Shown piece after piece: positions 1-27,697 of a DNA stretch of 64,000 nt (position 1 is its first letter; every line of letters starts with the position of its first letter). The notes beneath the pieces are model-generated. The model was not told where the DNA came from. It made no database searches and worked only from the letters and a program-made list of their open reading frames with translations. Made by a program: the position numbers and the translations under genes. Source of the DNA: Vespa crabro (Eukaryota > Arthropoda > Insecta > Hymenoptera > Vespidae). The DNA is taken from NCBI RefSeq assembly GCF_910589235.1, contig NC_060964.1, positions 426,571-490,570 of the forward strand. Direction: 5' to 3'.

Positions 1-13184
<13,184 letters not shown>

Positions 13185-13305
13185 CTCGGAAAGCCACCGG
13201 GAGGGCAGGCTACCGGAGAGGGAGAGGACTGTCTCCGAGCCCGCGATATATTATATATCGAGGCTCGGCAATGTTTGGTCCCGAGCTCGCGACATTCTTC
13301 ACATC
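13185..13305 (-). promoter_or_regulatory. Probable KAT6 5' UTR with hairpin and short upstream ORFs
   Basis: Upstream of the KAT6 ATG, a good acceptor (CCATCCGCAG) ends at 13306, so the coding exon may begin at 13305. The leader would then hold an ATG directly followed by TGA, and a second ATG opening a 14-codon reading frame. It also holds an imperfect palindrome at 13236-13267, with 6-bp and 7-bp arms (CGAGCC/GGCTCG and CGATATA/TATATCG) around a three-base loop. A stable hairpin plus upstream ORFs could dampen translation. The acceptor choice is inference. Confidence 0.45.
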
Positions 13306-13644
13306 CTGCGGATGGCAAGGTCCATCACACTACCGGCCACTTTCGTATCTTCTCCTCCTCGTCCACCTTTTCTTTTCTTCTTGTTCTTCTCCTTCTTTTT
13401 TCCCTTTTTCTTGTTATAATTTATTGATTTCTCGTAAAGACCCACTGGAAAAAAAAGAAGAAATATATATATATATATATATATATTCGCATATTGTGTG
13501 TGTGTAAAAATATGTATTGATATTAATCGCATGTATATTAATCGTCAAAAGCCACATTGAAAATAACTCGTAACCAATCGATCAACGAGTTAACTCTTCT
13601 AAAGACAACGAAAGCAGCAGCTACTTTATACGAAAAATATACGG

Positions 13645-16600
13645 ATGAAAATCTCGCAAATCGCCACATTGGTTCAACGTTCAATTCTTTCTACGTATTG
13701 CCAACATTTTATCCAGATAAGATCTGAGATTCATAGCGGCGGTTCGGTAAAAATGACCGATGATCAAAAGGATTTGAGAGACTCAAACGATTGGTATATG
13801 AAACGAGTCTTGCTCGAATTAGCAGGTAATATGTAAATGAACAACAATGTTCGATTTTGATTAGTTTTTGAGGTATCGTAAAAATTTCATTATAATCAGC
13901 ATAAATTTATAAAAACGAGTTTTTCTTATATCGTATGACCAACTGTTATTCGTTCATTTAAATTTCTCATTCGCAATTTTGTTCCTTTTAAAAAAAGAAA
14001 AATACACACATACACACGCATAGATATGATATGTAGAAAAGATAGTTATTAATAGGATTTTATCGAAAATAAATTGCAACATTGTATTGATCTCTGATCG
14101 TGTCTCACACTTTCCCACGTTCTTTGACGCGTTAGCCTTTATCCTCCAGCTTTCACTCGACTAGCCTATGTACCGATACCTACTATTATATCGATTAACA
14201 ATCGATCGGCGAAATATTCGTGATTCCAAAGCTCGACGAAAAGCATCATCGTCTAACCTAACCTTCAAAAGGTTAAAGTATCGGTTCGAGGACGAAGGAA
14301 AGGATTTTAAAGGTTGCCATTCTAACGAATCGTAGACTAGCACGAAACAATTTCTTCGTAAAACGATCTCTCAGTTTTCTCCGACTTTCTCCTATGAGTT
14401 TAAATTTCTTTCCCTCCTTAGAGAAAGAAAACGTATACGTTGAATAAAATAGTATATAGAGAACGGAAAGAAATATTTAAAATCGCGAACTAACGTATTA
14501 TGAGTAACCATATTGCGCAACGCGAAACAACCTATAGGCGAACGCGTGGCCTCACTAATTCAATCTCCCATACGCACCTATGTATACACGCCAGATATAC
14601 CGACTCATATTCAACACACACAACACACACAACACAAATACACACACACTATCTCTCTTTCTCTCTACCGTCGTTTTACTTTCCCGCGATTCGTTCGGAT
14701 CTTAGATTTACTTGATCATGTATAATAGTTATTCCATGTAAAATCGATGACTTTTTGAAACTAAATATGTTTATAGTAGTTCATTGAAATGATTTTTATA
14801 TATACACATATATATTATTTATATTCTTACATAATATAATTATATGATATATAATTGTATATATAAATAATGTATATAATTATATCTATATAAATAATAA
14901 CATATAACATTACATATATACATAATTGTTCTAAGAAATTGAAGAATGTTACATATTAAAATCGACCTATGATGAGTAATAAAGAAGTTTCTTTTTTTGT
15001 CATTAAGAAATAATACTAAACCCCCGCCTCTTTAATCCATTATATTATGACCAATCGTAAGAAACAATGTTCCTACTCTATGTATAGATTATCATAAGAA
15101 CTTTCGATAGGAAGAATACACGGCGATCAGTAATTCCAAGTCACGATATAACTCGATCGTCAAATCGTGGATGCATTATCGTTGTCTGTAACTACAATAT
15201 TATACAGAAGACCACCCACAAACTCGAAGATCTTATCGGGAGACGTCTCACGATCTTTTTTATACTTCTTTGTTTTTCTTTTTTATTTTTGCGTCTTCCT
15301 CCACCTTAATGATCGTATTTTCAATTCTCTAAACGTCATCATAAAATGTCAAATAAATGTCGTTTTAAATGTTTTTTTTCCTTTCGTTATCTTTCCATAT
15401 TTTATAGTTAAAAAAAAAAAGAAAAAAGAAAAAAAAGACAGAAACAATCATAAGGATGACTATACGTTATTACGAAATCGATTAATGATAATCAAGTTTG
15501 AAAGTAGGAGCAGTTAAATTTTCCCGCCAAATCGATGAAGTTACCTCGTACATAAGACACAATTGCGAAACAAATACAAAATCAATACTATTTAACTAGT
15601 TTGAGTGGCTAAGTGAGTGGCAAGTATTTGAAAAAAAAAATCTTGTCGAAAAATAATAGGAAAAAGTGATAAAGTGTAAAACGTTTGTTTAAATTCATGT
15701 CGAAAAATGCCAAAGCTACGTGATAGCGCCAGTTTCAATATGTCGATAGATCTCCAAGCAGCAGCGTCCAATTACGTAACATGGGCCCGATGCTCTAAGC
15801 ACTCAGAAACAGTTAAAATACTATTGTACCCAACGAATGTCACAAACGTATTCATTTTATCAAGATCTAAACTTCGAACTTGTTCGCAAACCCTACGATA
15901 TATTATAACACGGGAAGAACGTTAATCTAACCAAGACAAGAACTATAATAACAAAATCTTCACGATCGTAAATTCTCATTAAAAAAAAAAAACAAAAAAA
16001 AAAAAACAAAAAAAGAGAGAGAGAGATTATGAAACGATGAACTATCTACAATTGACAATTACACAATTAATACAAAATTGTCGAGAGAGAAAAAAGAAAT
16101 CGGTATGAGGGACGACATAAAAAAAAAAAAAGAGAAAGAGAGAAACAAAATTGTGTAATATAAAAAAAAATATAATTTCGGATAAAGCTGTCCCACTTCC
16201 CCGCTTCTTGATTAGAAAAATCCTAAACGACCTAAACGTTTACGGCAAATCACAGGAAGACGAGATGCAGCTGCGATACGAGTTGACCTAGGCCAGTGCC
16301 ATCAACTTTGTCTCTCTGTCTCTCTCGCTCTCTCTCGCTTTCGCACGCGGGTGCACCATAATAAATATTCCTCAAGAGAGTTTTGCCGGCAATAGAGGAA
16401 ACGAAGCAGAAGTTGATAAAAGAGAGAGAAGGGAAGAGAGAGAGAGAAAAAGAGAAAGAGAGATAGAGGTAGGGGAGGGAAAGAGGTAGTAAAACCGCAA
16501 CTTTAAACCGACCCTCCTACTCTTCTCGGTCTCTCGTTCTATCTCTTTCCCTCTCGTATCCTTGATGCCAAAGTAAACTACGCGCCGTTTTCTTGCCACG

Positions 16601-17496
16601 TGGATATTTCATCTCTATTTCATTCTCTCTATTGAATACTTTTACATGAAATTTGTTTTTCTTCTTCTTAATATATGTATATATCTATGTATTTACCTAT
16701 CTTCATAAAGTAGAAAAATTTCTTCTTGCGGCATAAAAAATTTTGAAATTATCGATAGGTAAATGAAATCAGGGATATTATAAATAAATGTAACTTTTAT
16801 TATTGATTATGTAATACGATCGATATCGTTCGATATCGCTATCGTATCTCATGTATTTATGTACGTACGAAAGTAAAAATATAATCATCTCATTTGTTAA
16901 GATCTACTAGATATACATGCATGCATACATATATACATACATATATATATACATATATACATATGTGAAAAATCGCACCGATTAAGAAATAACTTCGATT
17001 TGGACGATACCAGAATCGAGTTTATTAGACGTATTTACCCGAAAAAAAAAGTTATTCAGTTTCAGCAATGAATTTTATATGAATGTATTATCACATACGA
17101 ATGATTGTGTCGGAAGGATATAGTTCGTCTTTTTTTTTGTAACTTCATCGAATGACAAATTATAAGCGCGACGCAATACACTTGACCAATGTTCCTTGCT
17201 CGCACATGCGAGATAGAAGAGTTTCTCTAGTAACGATAAAAAACGACTGCAAAAATGCGTGATTATAAATTTACGTTAGTAAGTTGCGTAAGTTGTGTAG
17301 ATATTCAATGAAACCCATGTCTCTCTCTCTCTATTTTTTCTTTTTTATCAAAACAAAACGTGCAAAATCTATGTTAAGAATCTTTTCGTCGTTTAACACG
17401 GAATATCATCAATAAAGAGATGTTACAAATACGATAATCGATTAAAATAGATATATCAATTTTCTAACAGGCTATTATCATCCAAATAATAAATGA
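13645..17496 (+). CDS. Candidate two-exon gene for an unrecognised 68-aa protein
   Basis: Exon A is 13645-13825 and exon B is 17471-17496. Exon A starts MKISQIATLVQRSILSTYCQ. It has no acidic residue in the first 27, which resembles a mitochondrial targeting peptide, and continues to a hydrophilic part with DDQKDLRDSNDWYMKRVLLE. It ends GCAG before the donor GTAATA (13826), phase 1. The next well-formed plus-strand acceptor in phase is TTTTCTAACAG at 17470, which adds GYYHPNNK and a TGA overlapping AATAAA. If the intron is retained, the frame stops after GNM at 13836. I do not recognise the family. It could be a real small gene divergent from KAT6 or nested in its 5' intron, or a chance frame; codon composition of exon A looks coding. 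Confidence 0.35.
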
Positions 17497-18048
17497 GTAT
17501 AGAAGGAAATTTATTATTAAAAATTCCGATTCCATTCGTTCATTGGATATTATTAGCGAATTCTTTAACAATTAAAACGATCGAATCGAATTCGTTAGTT
17601 ACATTTGACATTTATTCGATAATGAACGTCATTTTTGACCAGAAAGAAAATATATATATGTATAAAATTATATCTCCGATGATTTCGTTAGACCATTAAA
17701 TGGTATTACTTCTCATCGACTCTACGTTCCAATTTAAAGACAATTGAGCATAGCTGGGATTATGTAGACAGTTAAATTCCAAATATGAATAAGTGATTAA
17801 TTAGAAAGAACTAACTTAATATTTGCAAATAAATTCTCGTATATAATAATTCACCGATTAGGCTATCCGACACATTCGAAAGATATTTCACGGGACGTCG
17901 TAGATAACACTTGAAATATGAATTGACGACCTTGACTTAAATTTTTTAATCGGCCGTTTACCGGAGCTGATTTCAACAATTTTGGTATACATCGTGTATT
18001 TCTGTTTTAACGGACCACTTCAACGATTCGCACTAATTACTTCGTACC

Positions 18049-18051
<3 letters not shown>

Positions 18052-18112
<61 letters not shown>
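18052..18112. repeat. GA dinucleotide array
   Basis: About 30 uninterrupted GA units on the plus strand. Confidence 0.97.
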
Positions 18113-18115
<3 letters not shown>

Positions 18116-19201
18116 TACAGATACACATTAAGAAGCGACGAAAGGCGGATAATGACGACTCTTTCAAGCATCCCTCGTAACACTATCAAGCCATTTCAAC
18201 GAGGTCGGGCTTTTTTCGAGCGTGGGAACAAGACTAGAAGATGATAAAAAAGACGGAAATCGAACGGAACACCACGTCACGCTTGACACCCACGCATCTG
18301 CCATTCTGTAGAATTTCTCGTTTCAGCTTGTTTCGGACCGCGAAATTTAAATTTTATTTTTACGAACTTCCTATTATAAGCTTAACGGATTATGACCGCA
18401 CACACACGCAAGCAAGCACGCGTGCGCGCACCCACCCACACACACACATACAAAGATTGAGTGGGGGGGGGAGAGAGAGGGTAGGGAAGCTTACGAGAAA
18501 ATGGATATTCAACGAGCACACTTTGGTTTAATCAAAAATGTGTCGTATCAATCGGGTAAAACGAGATTATACATAATAACAATAATATCAATATATACTA
18601 AAAAATGTACAATGATATGGATGATTGAACTTGAATTAAATCACGATTAAAACAATATATGAAAAATTATCGAAATTTTAATCGAAAAAAATACAGCTAA
18701 TTCTTAGCGACGAAGTCATAGTAAAAGGGAGTGGTAGTAACATGGAAATGATGTACATATTGCCTAATTTGTTTCAAAGTAATGATGCCACTTCGAATTT
18801 ACATGATGGTATATAGCATACATGACGCGTGTCATACGATTGGCAATGACGAGGAAAAAAGAAGAATCGACGAATGTTGTCAGAAGGAAAAGATCGTATA
18901 TTGTGTAAATATATGTATATATATACTTTGTAAAGGATAGAAAGTATATAATATATACGCATGTGTATGTATATATATATGTCGTATTCGGCTGACTTGC
19001 TAGAGAAGCGCGAAATCGAATGGAGTTTTGTTGTCGAAGCAAAGAAAAGAAACGGGACATTGAGAGGAATATATATATACATAGAGAAAGAGAGACAGAG
19101 AGACAATAAGAGATCCATCGTTACTACGTTCAACACGTACATACATATATATGTATATGCTTATATGTTACGACCAACTGTAGGACTTTCGCGATTTTGT
19201 T

Positions 19202-19262
19202 GGAGGGAGGGAGGGAGGGAGGGAGGGAGGGAGGGAGGGAGGGAGGGAGGGAGGGAGGGAGA
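19202..19262 (+). repeat. GGGA tetranucleotide array with G-quadruplex potential
   Basis: About 15 perfect GGGA/GGAG units in which each unit supplies a run of three G, so the plus strand satisfies the G-quadruplex motif many times over. GA-rich sequence follows to about 19300. Confidence 0.95.
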
Positions 19263-19439
19263 GAGAGAGGAGAGAGAGAGAAAGGAAAAGAGAGGCAACG
19301 TCTTTCTCGTCTCCTTGTCTTATTAGTCCAAAGAAAAGAAGACGAAGAGAAGAACATGGTGGTAGGAGCGATCGCGTCCGTCGCTGTCCGTTCGCTTAAC
19401 TCGTCGACTCGCTCGTTCAGTTATAAGAGAACGAAGAGA

Positions 19440-19481
<42 letters not shown>

Positions 19482-19590
19482 ACGAGGCGACGATGGGGCC
19501 GAGGGTAAGGAGAAGCCGCTCTCCACAGCCAGCTGTGCGTACTTGTTGGGCCCTCTCGTACAACGCGACAACGACAATGACAAGACAACC

Positions 19591-19591
19591 A

Positions 19592-19640
<49 letters not shown>
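19591..19640. repeat. ACG/GAC trinucleotide array
   Basis: About 16 perfect GAC units, CpG in every unit, flanked by GA arrays at 19443-19478 and 19723-19760. Confidence 0.95.
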
Positions 19641-20279
19641 TAGTGGCTGACGGATTGAGCGAGATCGTACGCGCTAGAAGGGGAGAGCAAGAGAAAGAAA
19701 AAGAAAGAGCGAGTAAGCGACCAAGAGAGAAAGAAAGAGAGAAAGAGAGAGAGAGAAATAGAGACAACAGAGAGGGAGCGAGATGGAGATAGCAGCTGCT
19801 GCTGCCGCCGCCCGTCGCGTCGACGACGACGAGGACGAGGACAACAACGACGGGACGAATACAACTGTTAATGCTAACTGACTATCCTAGGCCACCACTT
19901 CGTCCACTTTCGAGCTCGCCAACCAGGACAGCGTAGAGAGTGAAAAAATCGATGAACCCAGCGACAGGGGGAGACAGAAAGAGGGAAGGAGGAAGGGGGA
20001 GAGAGAGGGCGAGATATAGAGATAGATAGATAGATAGATGATAGAGAAAGAGAAAGAGCGCACGATCGACCGCCTCCCGGCGGCCGTCGGCTCGTGCTCA
20101 TTTTTGAAGAAAAATTCCGTCGCTTAACGAGCCAGCCGAAAATGATCTTTACGTTTATCGATGAATCCATCTATTTCCATTTTCCAAAGTATTTTTTTCC
20201 TTAAAGAAAAACCGAAGAATCATGAAGTGACCGAACGTATGATACGACACAACGGCCGCTCTCCGACCGAAAGAAGGCA

Positions 20280-20619
20280 TCGTGTTACGCGACGGCCGAC
20301 CAATGTTCTCGAAGCCCGACGGGCAGCCATCTTGAGTAGGCACGGCACGATACGAGACGGCTCTCTCTCTCTCTCTCTCTCTATCTGTCTCTTTTCGCAC
20401 GCGTTTTCGCGCGTCCTCGGATTATCGAAGAATGACGCGGTTGTTTTCCCATACTATAATTTTCAATGCCTCGGCTCGAGCTCGAAATTTCGTTTGGAGT
20501 GCATCGTCGTCGTTATCTTCATCAATGAATATAAGGAAAAAAGACGATAATAATGAAAATGTACAGAATAACGACGATAACGACAACGGTGCCGACGGCA
20601 ACTGTCTCTGGCAATATCC

Positions 20620-20680
<61 letters not shown>

Positions 20681-21400
20681 GACAGAGAAGACGTGCACAT
20701 CCTGCGAGTCGCATATATGCCGAGCACTTTTCCCTTTCCTCCTCCTCCTCCTCCTCCTCCATCGATTCCTCATCTTTCTCCTCCTTCTCCTCCTCACGTT
20801 TCTGCTGTTTATACGACCGCTACTACTACCGCTGTTGCTACTACTGCTACCGCTGCTGCTGTTGCTGCTACTGCTATTGCTGCTATATTGCTGCTGTTGC
20901 TGTTTCTTTACCTGGTCAAAATAGTTCCATTTATGATGTATCCAAGATGACGACGATACTCCAGGGAAAACACTATCGTTAAACACTTTATCGCGTCGAC
21001 ACGCGCTTCGCGCTTAATCACCGATCACCAATTATCTCGCGACAACGGCGTCACATTTCACACAAATCAACAAAGGTTACCCACTTGACAAAGATGGCAG
21101 TCGTCGGCGGGGGTTAGACACACTACGCGCACGCGGTGGGAGCGCACTGCGCACATACTGCGCGCTCCTACGGCGCGGCAGCACGACGAACCGAGGAGAG
21201 GACCGAGGCAAATAGCGAATCAAATAACGAACCCGTACACCGAAATGCGGACGATGAAACGCGCCCATTCACTTCGGAGTGTATCTTGGCGCGGCACGCG
21301 CCTTTGCTTCGACCAATCACCTCCTATCCAACCGATCTCCACGAATAATTGCTCTCTCTACCGACTAGAAGCCCTTCTCGCTCTCGTCCAGCGTCACACG
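20280..21400 (-). promoter_or_regulatory. Candidate CpG-rich promoter / first non-coding exon of KAT6
   Basis: A GC- and CpG-dense block carries YY1/Pho-like sites (CAAGATGGCTGCC on the minus strand at 20334-20322; AAGATGGCAG on the plus strand at 21091-21100) and CCAAT boxes (20300-20304 and about 21311). A minus-strand donor-like CAAGTGG|GTAACC lies at 21081/21080 and could end a non-coding first exon spliced to 13305. This is inference from motifs only. Confidence 0.4.
20632..20677. repeat. CT dinucleotide array
   Basis: About 23 CT units on the plus strand, followed by CTC (20735-20762) and CTG/CTA-type triplet tracts to about 20905. Confidence 0.97.
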
Positions 21401-22829
21401 TGCGTGTCTCGGTATTGCGTGCCACTAACAGAACCCTCTCTCCCTTTCCACTTTACCCGGTGAAGACGAGTTAAAAAGAAAGAGAGGGGAGTAAGGGAGG
21501 GAGTTGGGGGGCTAAGAATTACGTATTACGAACACTCCTGAAACGACGCCGTACGCGAAGAATGATTTGCAGCCAGGAGCAAAAGCCAAAACGGTCACGA
21601 TGTCAGGCATGCCAACTTTGTTACGATCGCAGATAATAACTAGGGAGTTTTATCGTAATGCTTTTACTCACCTCACACCTGTCCCTTATCGTCGTTCTTT
21701 TTTCCATATAATCGAAACTTTTTGTTTCAATTGAAATATAAATTAACATGCACCGATGGTAATTTTCATGCAAAACCAACGATATTCATTAATCATCGAA
21801 ATGAGGAAAAAATATGGAAGAGGGGATCAAACTAATTCGTTATTAACGATCACGATTCAAACGTTGATGCGTTCGTCGTTTTATACGTGTCCTCGTCGGT
21901 ATTTAACTAAATCAATTTTCAGTATCATACACGATACTCTCTCCCCGTATACTCTTCACCCGACCGACATTTTATTTTTTAATAAGAAAAGGGATGTTGG
22001 TATCAACAGCAAGTTGGTAATGCCGAATACACTGATTGGCGGTAGTCGATTATTTTTCATTCTAGAAACGAGCCAATTATCATGCTTTGTCGCTAATTGT
22101 TATAAAAACTTATAGATCTGTTGTATAGGTCTGTTAGGACCGTAAGTAGATTACGCTGATTGGCCGTTTAGCAATACTTATTTTCATAATGTTAATCGCC
22201 TTTTTCACTGTTAGTCATAATAAATCTATCAATAACTTCACGTAACGGTAATATTTATTTCCTAACGTAAAGCCGTCATGATTGACGACGTTGACGAAAT
22301 AAAATTATATTCGCACTTCATATTTCTTCTCATGTTCAATCTTTCAATTATGTAAAGAAACGCAATCGATGATGTTACTTCCTATTAAAATTCTTAGATT
22401 CTATGATGTACTTGTGCATTTTTTTAAGGCTAATTTTCGATACTTTGAGTTCCTTCAATCATGACCTATAATTTAGTTTCTAATTTATAAACTAATCTAT
22501 AGACTTAATTTCGTCAGATGTCTAAAACCACGTTTTTCATCGTTCGAAGTAAAACTGTCTTTAATATAAAATAATACTTTAGAAAATAATATATCATTAT
22601 TTTTATAAGAAAAATGTAAATTATAGAAACAATTGATATTTATCTAGTGACCTGTTATCGTATACTCATTAAATATCACTTATGGATACATGACATACAT
22701 TATAATAATAAGAAACTTTAAATGAGAAGATCTAAAAAAATTTATTCATGAATTACAAATATATTAACATGAATAATGTTGATTTTCCATTGCCATAAAA
22801 AGATTTTATATAATATAGTTATTAAGGTA

Positions 22830-22835
22830 TTTATT
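22830..22835 (-). terminator. Poly(A) signal AATAAA of adenosine kinase
   Basis: AATAAA on the minus strand 41 bases after the stop codon. A second copy is at 22746-22741. Confidence 0.6.
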
Positions 22836-22875
22836 TAAGTACTGGATTTACAATTGCTAATAAATCTATTTTTAA

Positions 22876-23003
22876 TTAAAGTTTAAAGTCAGGTTTGCCA
22901 TTGTAAGTACATCCTGAAGTTTGTACAATTTGTGTGGCAGCCCAAATACCACATTTTATACATATTTCTATATCTTTCCCTTGAATCAGTTGTGCCAAAA
23001 AAC
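22876..23003 (-). CDS. Adk: Adenosine kinase coding exon 5
   Basis: Residues 305-345, GFLAQLIQGK to TYNGKPDFKL and TAA at 22878-22876. The ending matches the Pro-Asp-Phe-His type C-terminus of animal adenosine kinases. Confidence 0.95.
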
Positions 23004-24828
23004 CTGCAGATATAAAATAAATTAGAATTATATAAAATTATAATCGAACGTACATACAAATTTTAAGTATCCATATTTAACATAATTTACCTCCTACAAA
23101 TGCATCCCCAGCACCATTAGTATCGATTACATTTTCTTCTGGGATTTTCGTAGTAGGATATTCTCTCACTATGTTGTCCTTAACTAAAACAATTGGTCCA
23201 GAACCTTGTGTAATTATGACGATTCTGTTCCTCTTTTTATTTATCTTCTCCATACGAGATATCTTTAACGCTATCTCCTTTCTGTCTGTAGTCTTAAAAT
23301 CATGGACTTTTGCAAATACATCTGCCTCTGCTTCATTACCAAATAAAATATCTACATAAGGAAGAACATCTCCTAATGGTTTTTTAAAAACGTCGGGTAT
23401 AAATGGTGCACTGAGATTCATCATAAACATTTTATTGTTTTCATATGCATGCTTAGCCACTATTTGAATTACTTCTGGATTAACGGTTAAGAAAAATCCC
23501 TGTAATATCAAAATCAAAGATAGAATTTTTCTCGTGTATGACTAATAAAAGAAAACAACAAAAGGTTGCGAGATACATAAAGAATAATTGTATATATACT
23601 TACAGAAATATAAATATATTCTGCATTTTCTATAAGTTTCTTGTTTTCCGGTACTTCTATGTGCGATGTTGAGAAACAATTTGCAGCTGCTAAATTAGCA
23701 CATAGAGATCTTTCCTTTCCTGTGATAAGAACGGCACAAGTCCCAGTTGGTTCCTTATCCGTATATTGATAGCAAACATTTAAGCCATTTGTAAGAGCTC
23801 GTTCTTCCAATATTTTGGAATATTTGTCATTACCTACGCAACCCATGTAACTAGCAACTTTTGATTTTTTCAAGAACCACTAAAAAAAAATATAGATGCC
23901 GACTATAATAACAAGTTGTTATAGAAAATTGCTCCTGAATATGAAATTTTCCACAGAATATGAAAAAAATATTAAATTAAATTTACTTGTGTTACTCGCA
24001 TTGTATTCTGTACAGAACCACCAGCAATAAAATTGGCATTATACAGGTTGATTAATTCATCGTATAGAGATTTATGTTTTTCCTCCGCAAGAATAGCATC
24101 GTTGGCTTTTAAGTCATATTTTTCCAGAAAATTTTTGTCTACAGTCGCAGATATATCAAGCAGAGGATTTCCCATACCCAGAAGAAGACCTTCTCTGAAG
24201 CATTTGAGAAAAAATTTGGCACTTTCTGATACATTTTTCTATTGATCGCTTCATTATTCTCAATCACTCGCAATATTTTCTGCCGAATTCACGATTGATA
24301 ATAAGGTATATGTAAAATATAAGCATTTGAATTGAAAAACTCACTATATCGTGAATATATAAAACAGAAAAAGAATTGTCATAAATTTAAAATGATAACG
24401 ATAAGAGATATAAAGATCAATAATATAGCAATATTAATAAATAACTATGTACTGGAGCGCCTAGATGCGGCCCTGTCGATTACATAACCTATATACCGTT
24501 CCTCTTTCGGAACGTTACACGATCAAAGTTTCGTGGGCCGATTGGTCAGCGTGCGTGCACACTTTGTCGCTAGAGTAATCATTCGAATGATAAGACAAGG
24601 AACGTGAAAACGGACGTTTCCTCATCCCAGAACATGGTTTCGTTCCATTCGAACTACACAAATGTTCGCGATTCGTCACACGTGAACGAACTTAACCTCA
24701 TCGTGACCAAAGGTTGAACGAAACATAACCTCTCCAAAATGATATTCGGAAGACAATTTTTGTAATTGCGAGTGATCAAGAAAGTAAGAAAATAAAATAA
24801 AAAAACCGTACCGTAAATTTTCTGCCAT
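22876..24828 (-). CDS. Adk: Adenosine kinase
   Basis: A PfkB-family (ribokinase-like) enzyme that phosphorylates adenosine to AMP with ATP, controlling adenosine levels and supporting the methylation cycle. Five exons join in phase: 24828-24812, 24194-23987, 23879-23604, 23499-23091 and 23003-22876. They total 345 aa, the usual length of the short animal form. Landmarks: GMGNPLLDIS near the N-terminus, AGGSVQN (adenosine and lid region), EPTGTCAVLITG, NLAAANCF, GFFLTV, and DTNGAGDAFVGG. The last is PfkB signature 2, with the catalytic Asp at about 299. The first coding exon holds only MAENL plus two bases of an Arg codon. The sequence upstream of that ATG is open in frame but has no other ATG. 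It is divergent from the F-box gene at 26884. Confidence 0.96.
23091..23499 (-). CDS. Adk: Adenosine kinase coding exon 4 (catalytic)
   Basis: Residues 168-303, from GFFLTVNPEV through NLSAPFIPD and VDILFGNEAEA to DTNGAGDAFVG. The donor GTAAAT at 23090 follows GGAG, phase 1. Confidence 0.96.
23604..23879 (-). CDS. Adk: Adenosine kinase coding exon 3
   Basis: Residues 76-167, from WFLKKSKVASYMGCVGNDKY to NAEYIYIS, including the adenosine-contacting TGTCAVLITG and NLAAANC. Acceptor after a T-run ending TAG at 23882-23880; donor GTAAGT at 23603. Confidence 0.95.
23987..24194 (-). CDS. Adk: Adenosine kinase coding exon 2
   Basis: Residues 7-75, with GNPLLDISATVDKNFLEKYD and AGGSVQNTMRVTQ. Acceptor CTTCAG at 24200-24195; donor GTAAAT after CAA, phase 0. 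Confidence 0.94.
24812..24828 (-). CDS. Adk: Adenosine kinase coding exon 1 (17 coding bases)
   Basis: ATG GCA GAA AAT TTA CG, then the donor GTACGG at 24811-24806. The split Arg codon is completed by the A at 24194. The context CCA before the ATG is only moderate. It lines up with the LRENILFGMGNP start of vertebrate enzymes. Confidence 0.85.
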
Positions 24829-26883
<2,055 letters not shown>

Positions 26884-27081
26884 ATGATACTGAGGCTAGT
26901 GGACTTGCCTTGGTACGACGTAATCTACAGGCACATCTTTATTCGACTGGATCTGCGGGACCTTTGTAACCTTCGATGCCTCTCCTCAACAGAGTACCAA
27001 GTCCTGGTCGACAATTACATCGCCACATGGGACACGTTGGACATCTCTTCATACACGGATTTTGAGCCCAACTCCTTCGAA
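26884..27081 (+). CDS. jet: F-box gene coding exon 1 (F-box)
   Basis: 66 codons from ATGATACTG, ending TTC GAA before the donor GTATAG (27082), phase 0. Reading on would stop one codon later. The 5' leader is repeat sequence (GACA/GATA), so the true 5' end is unclear. Confidence 0.85.
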
Positions 27082-27652
27082 GTATAGTCCATAGGTGTTC
27101 GGTAGTAGCAAGGCTATCGAGTCCTACATCACACATCATATTACAATATGCATAATAGTTCGAAACATTCCCTTCTGGCGCGTCGTTCGTTATTTTGTTT
27201 TGTTTTGTTTCGCTTCGCTTTTTTTATATATATTTTTTATTACTTTTTGTTTTCGTTCATTTCGCTTTGTTTCGTAATTTGGCATTTTTTTTTTTTTTTC
27301 TTTTCTTTTTTTTTACCGACGACGACACCCGACGACGATGGCGGCGAAGACGAAGCCGGCAAGAGACAAGATTTTTTTCTCGTCACGCGCGTGAAGGGGT
27401 AGTAGCAGTAGTAGCGTGGTAGTCGTGCCTGGTATACATACGTCCCGTACCTGCAGATGCTTTTTATTTATATATTCATTTATGTATTTAGTTATTTATT
27501 TATTGAGAGGACATCGATAGTCAGTCACTTTTACGCGTGTATGTACACGTATACAAATTATTTTTTTTATTTTTACTTTTTTTTTTGTTTGGTTATCCCG
27601 ATATTCTACACATCTCGATTCCGATCCTATGCGATTCGCTTTCTTTCCGTTT

Positions 27653-27697
<45 letters not shown>

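Larger units (their letters stand above)
13837..22829. other. Repeat-rich region between KAT6 and adenosine kinase
   Basis: About 9 kb without a confident gene beyond the candidate exon at 17471-17496. The first part is AT-rich. The second part (18.4-21.5 kb) is GC-richer and full of GA, GGGA, ACG, GATA, CT and CTC/CTG-type repeats. Long frames here encode only repeat peptides (RERERE, SLSLSL, TTTTTT). The block 20.3-21.4 kb looks like a CpG promoter for the minus-strand KAT6 gene. Confidence 0.5.

Noticed and set aside
21756..22115. 119-codon plus-strand frame
   Set aside because: AT-rich composition, no domain, no context; likely chance.
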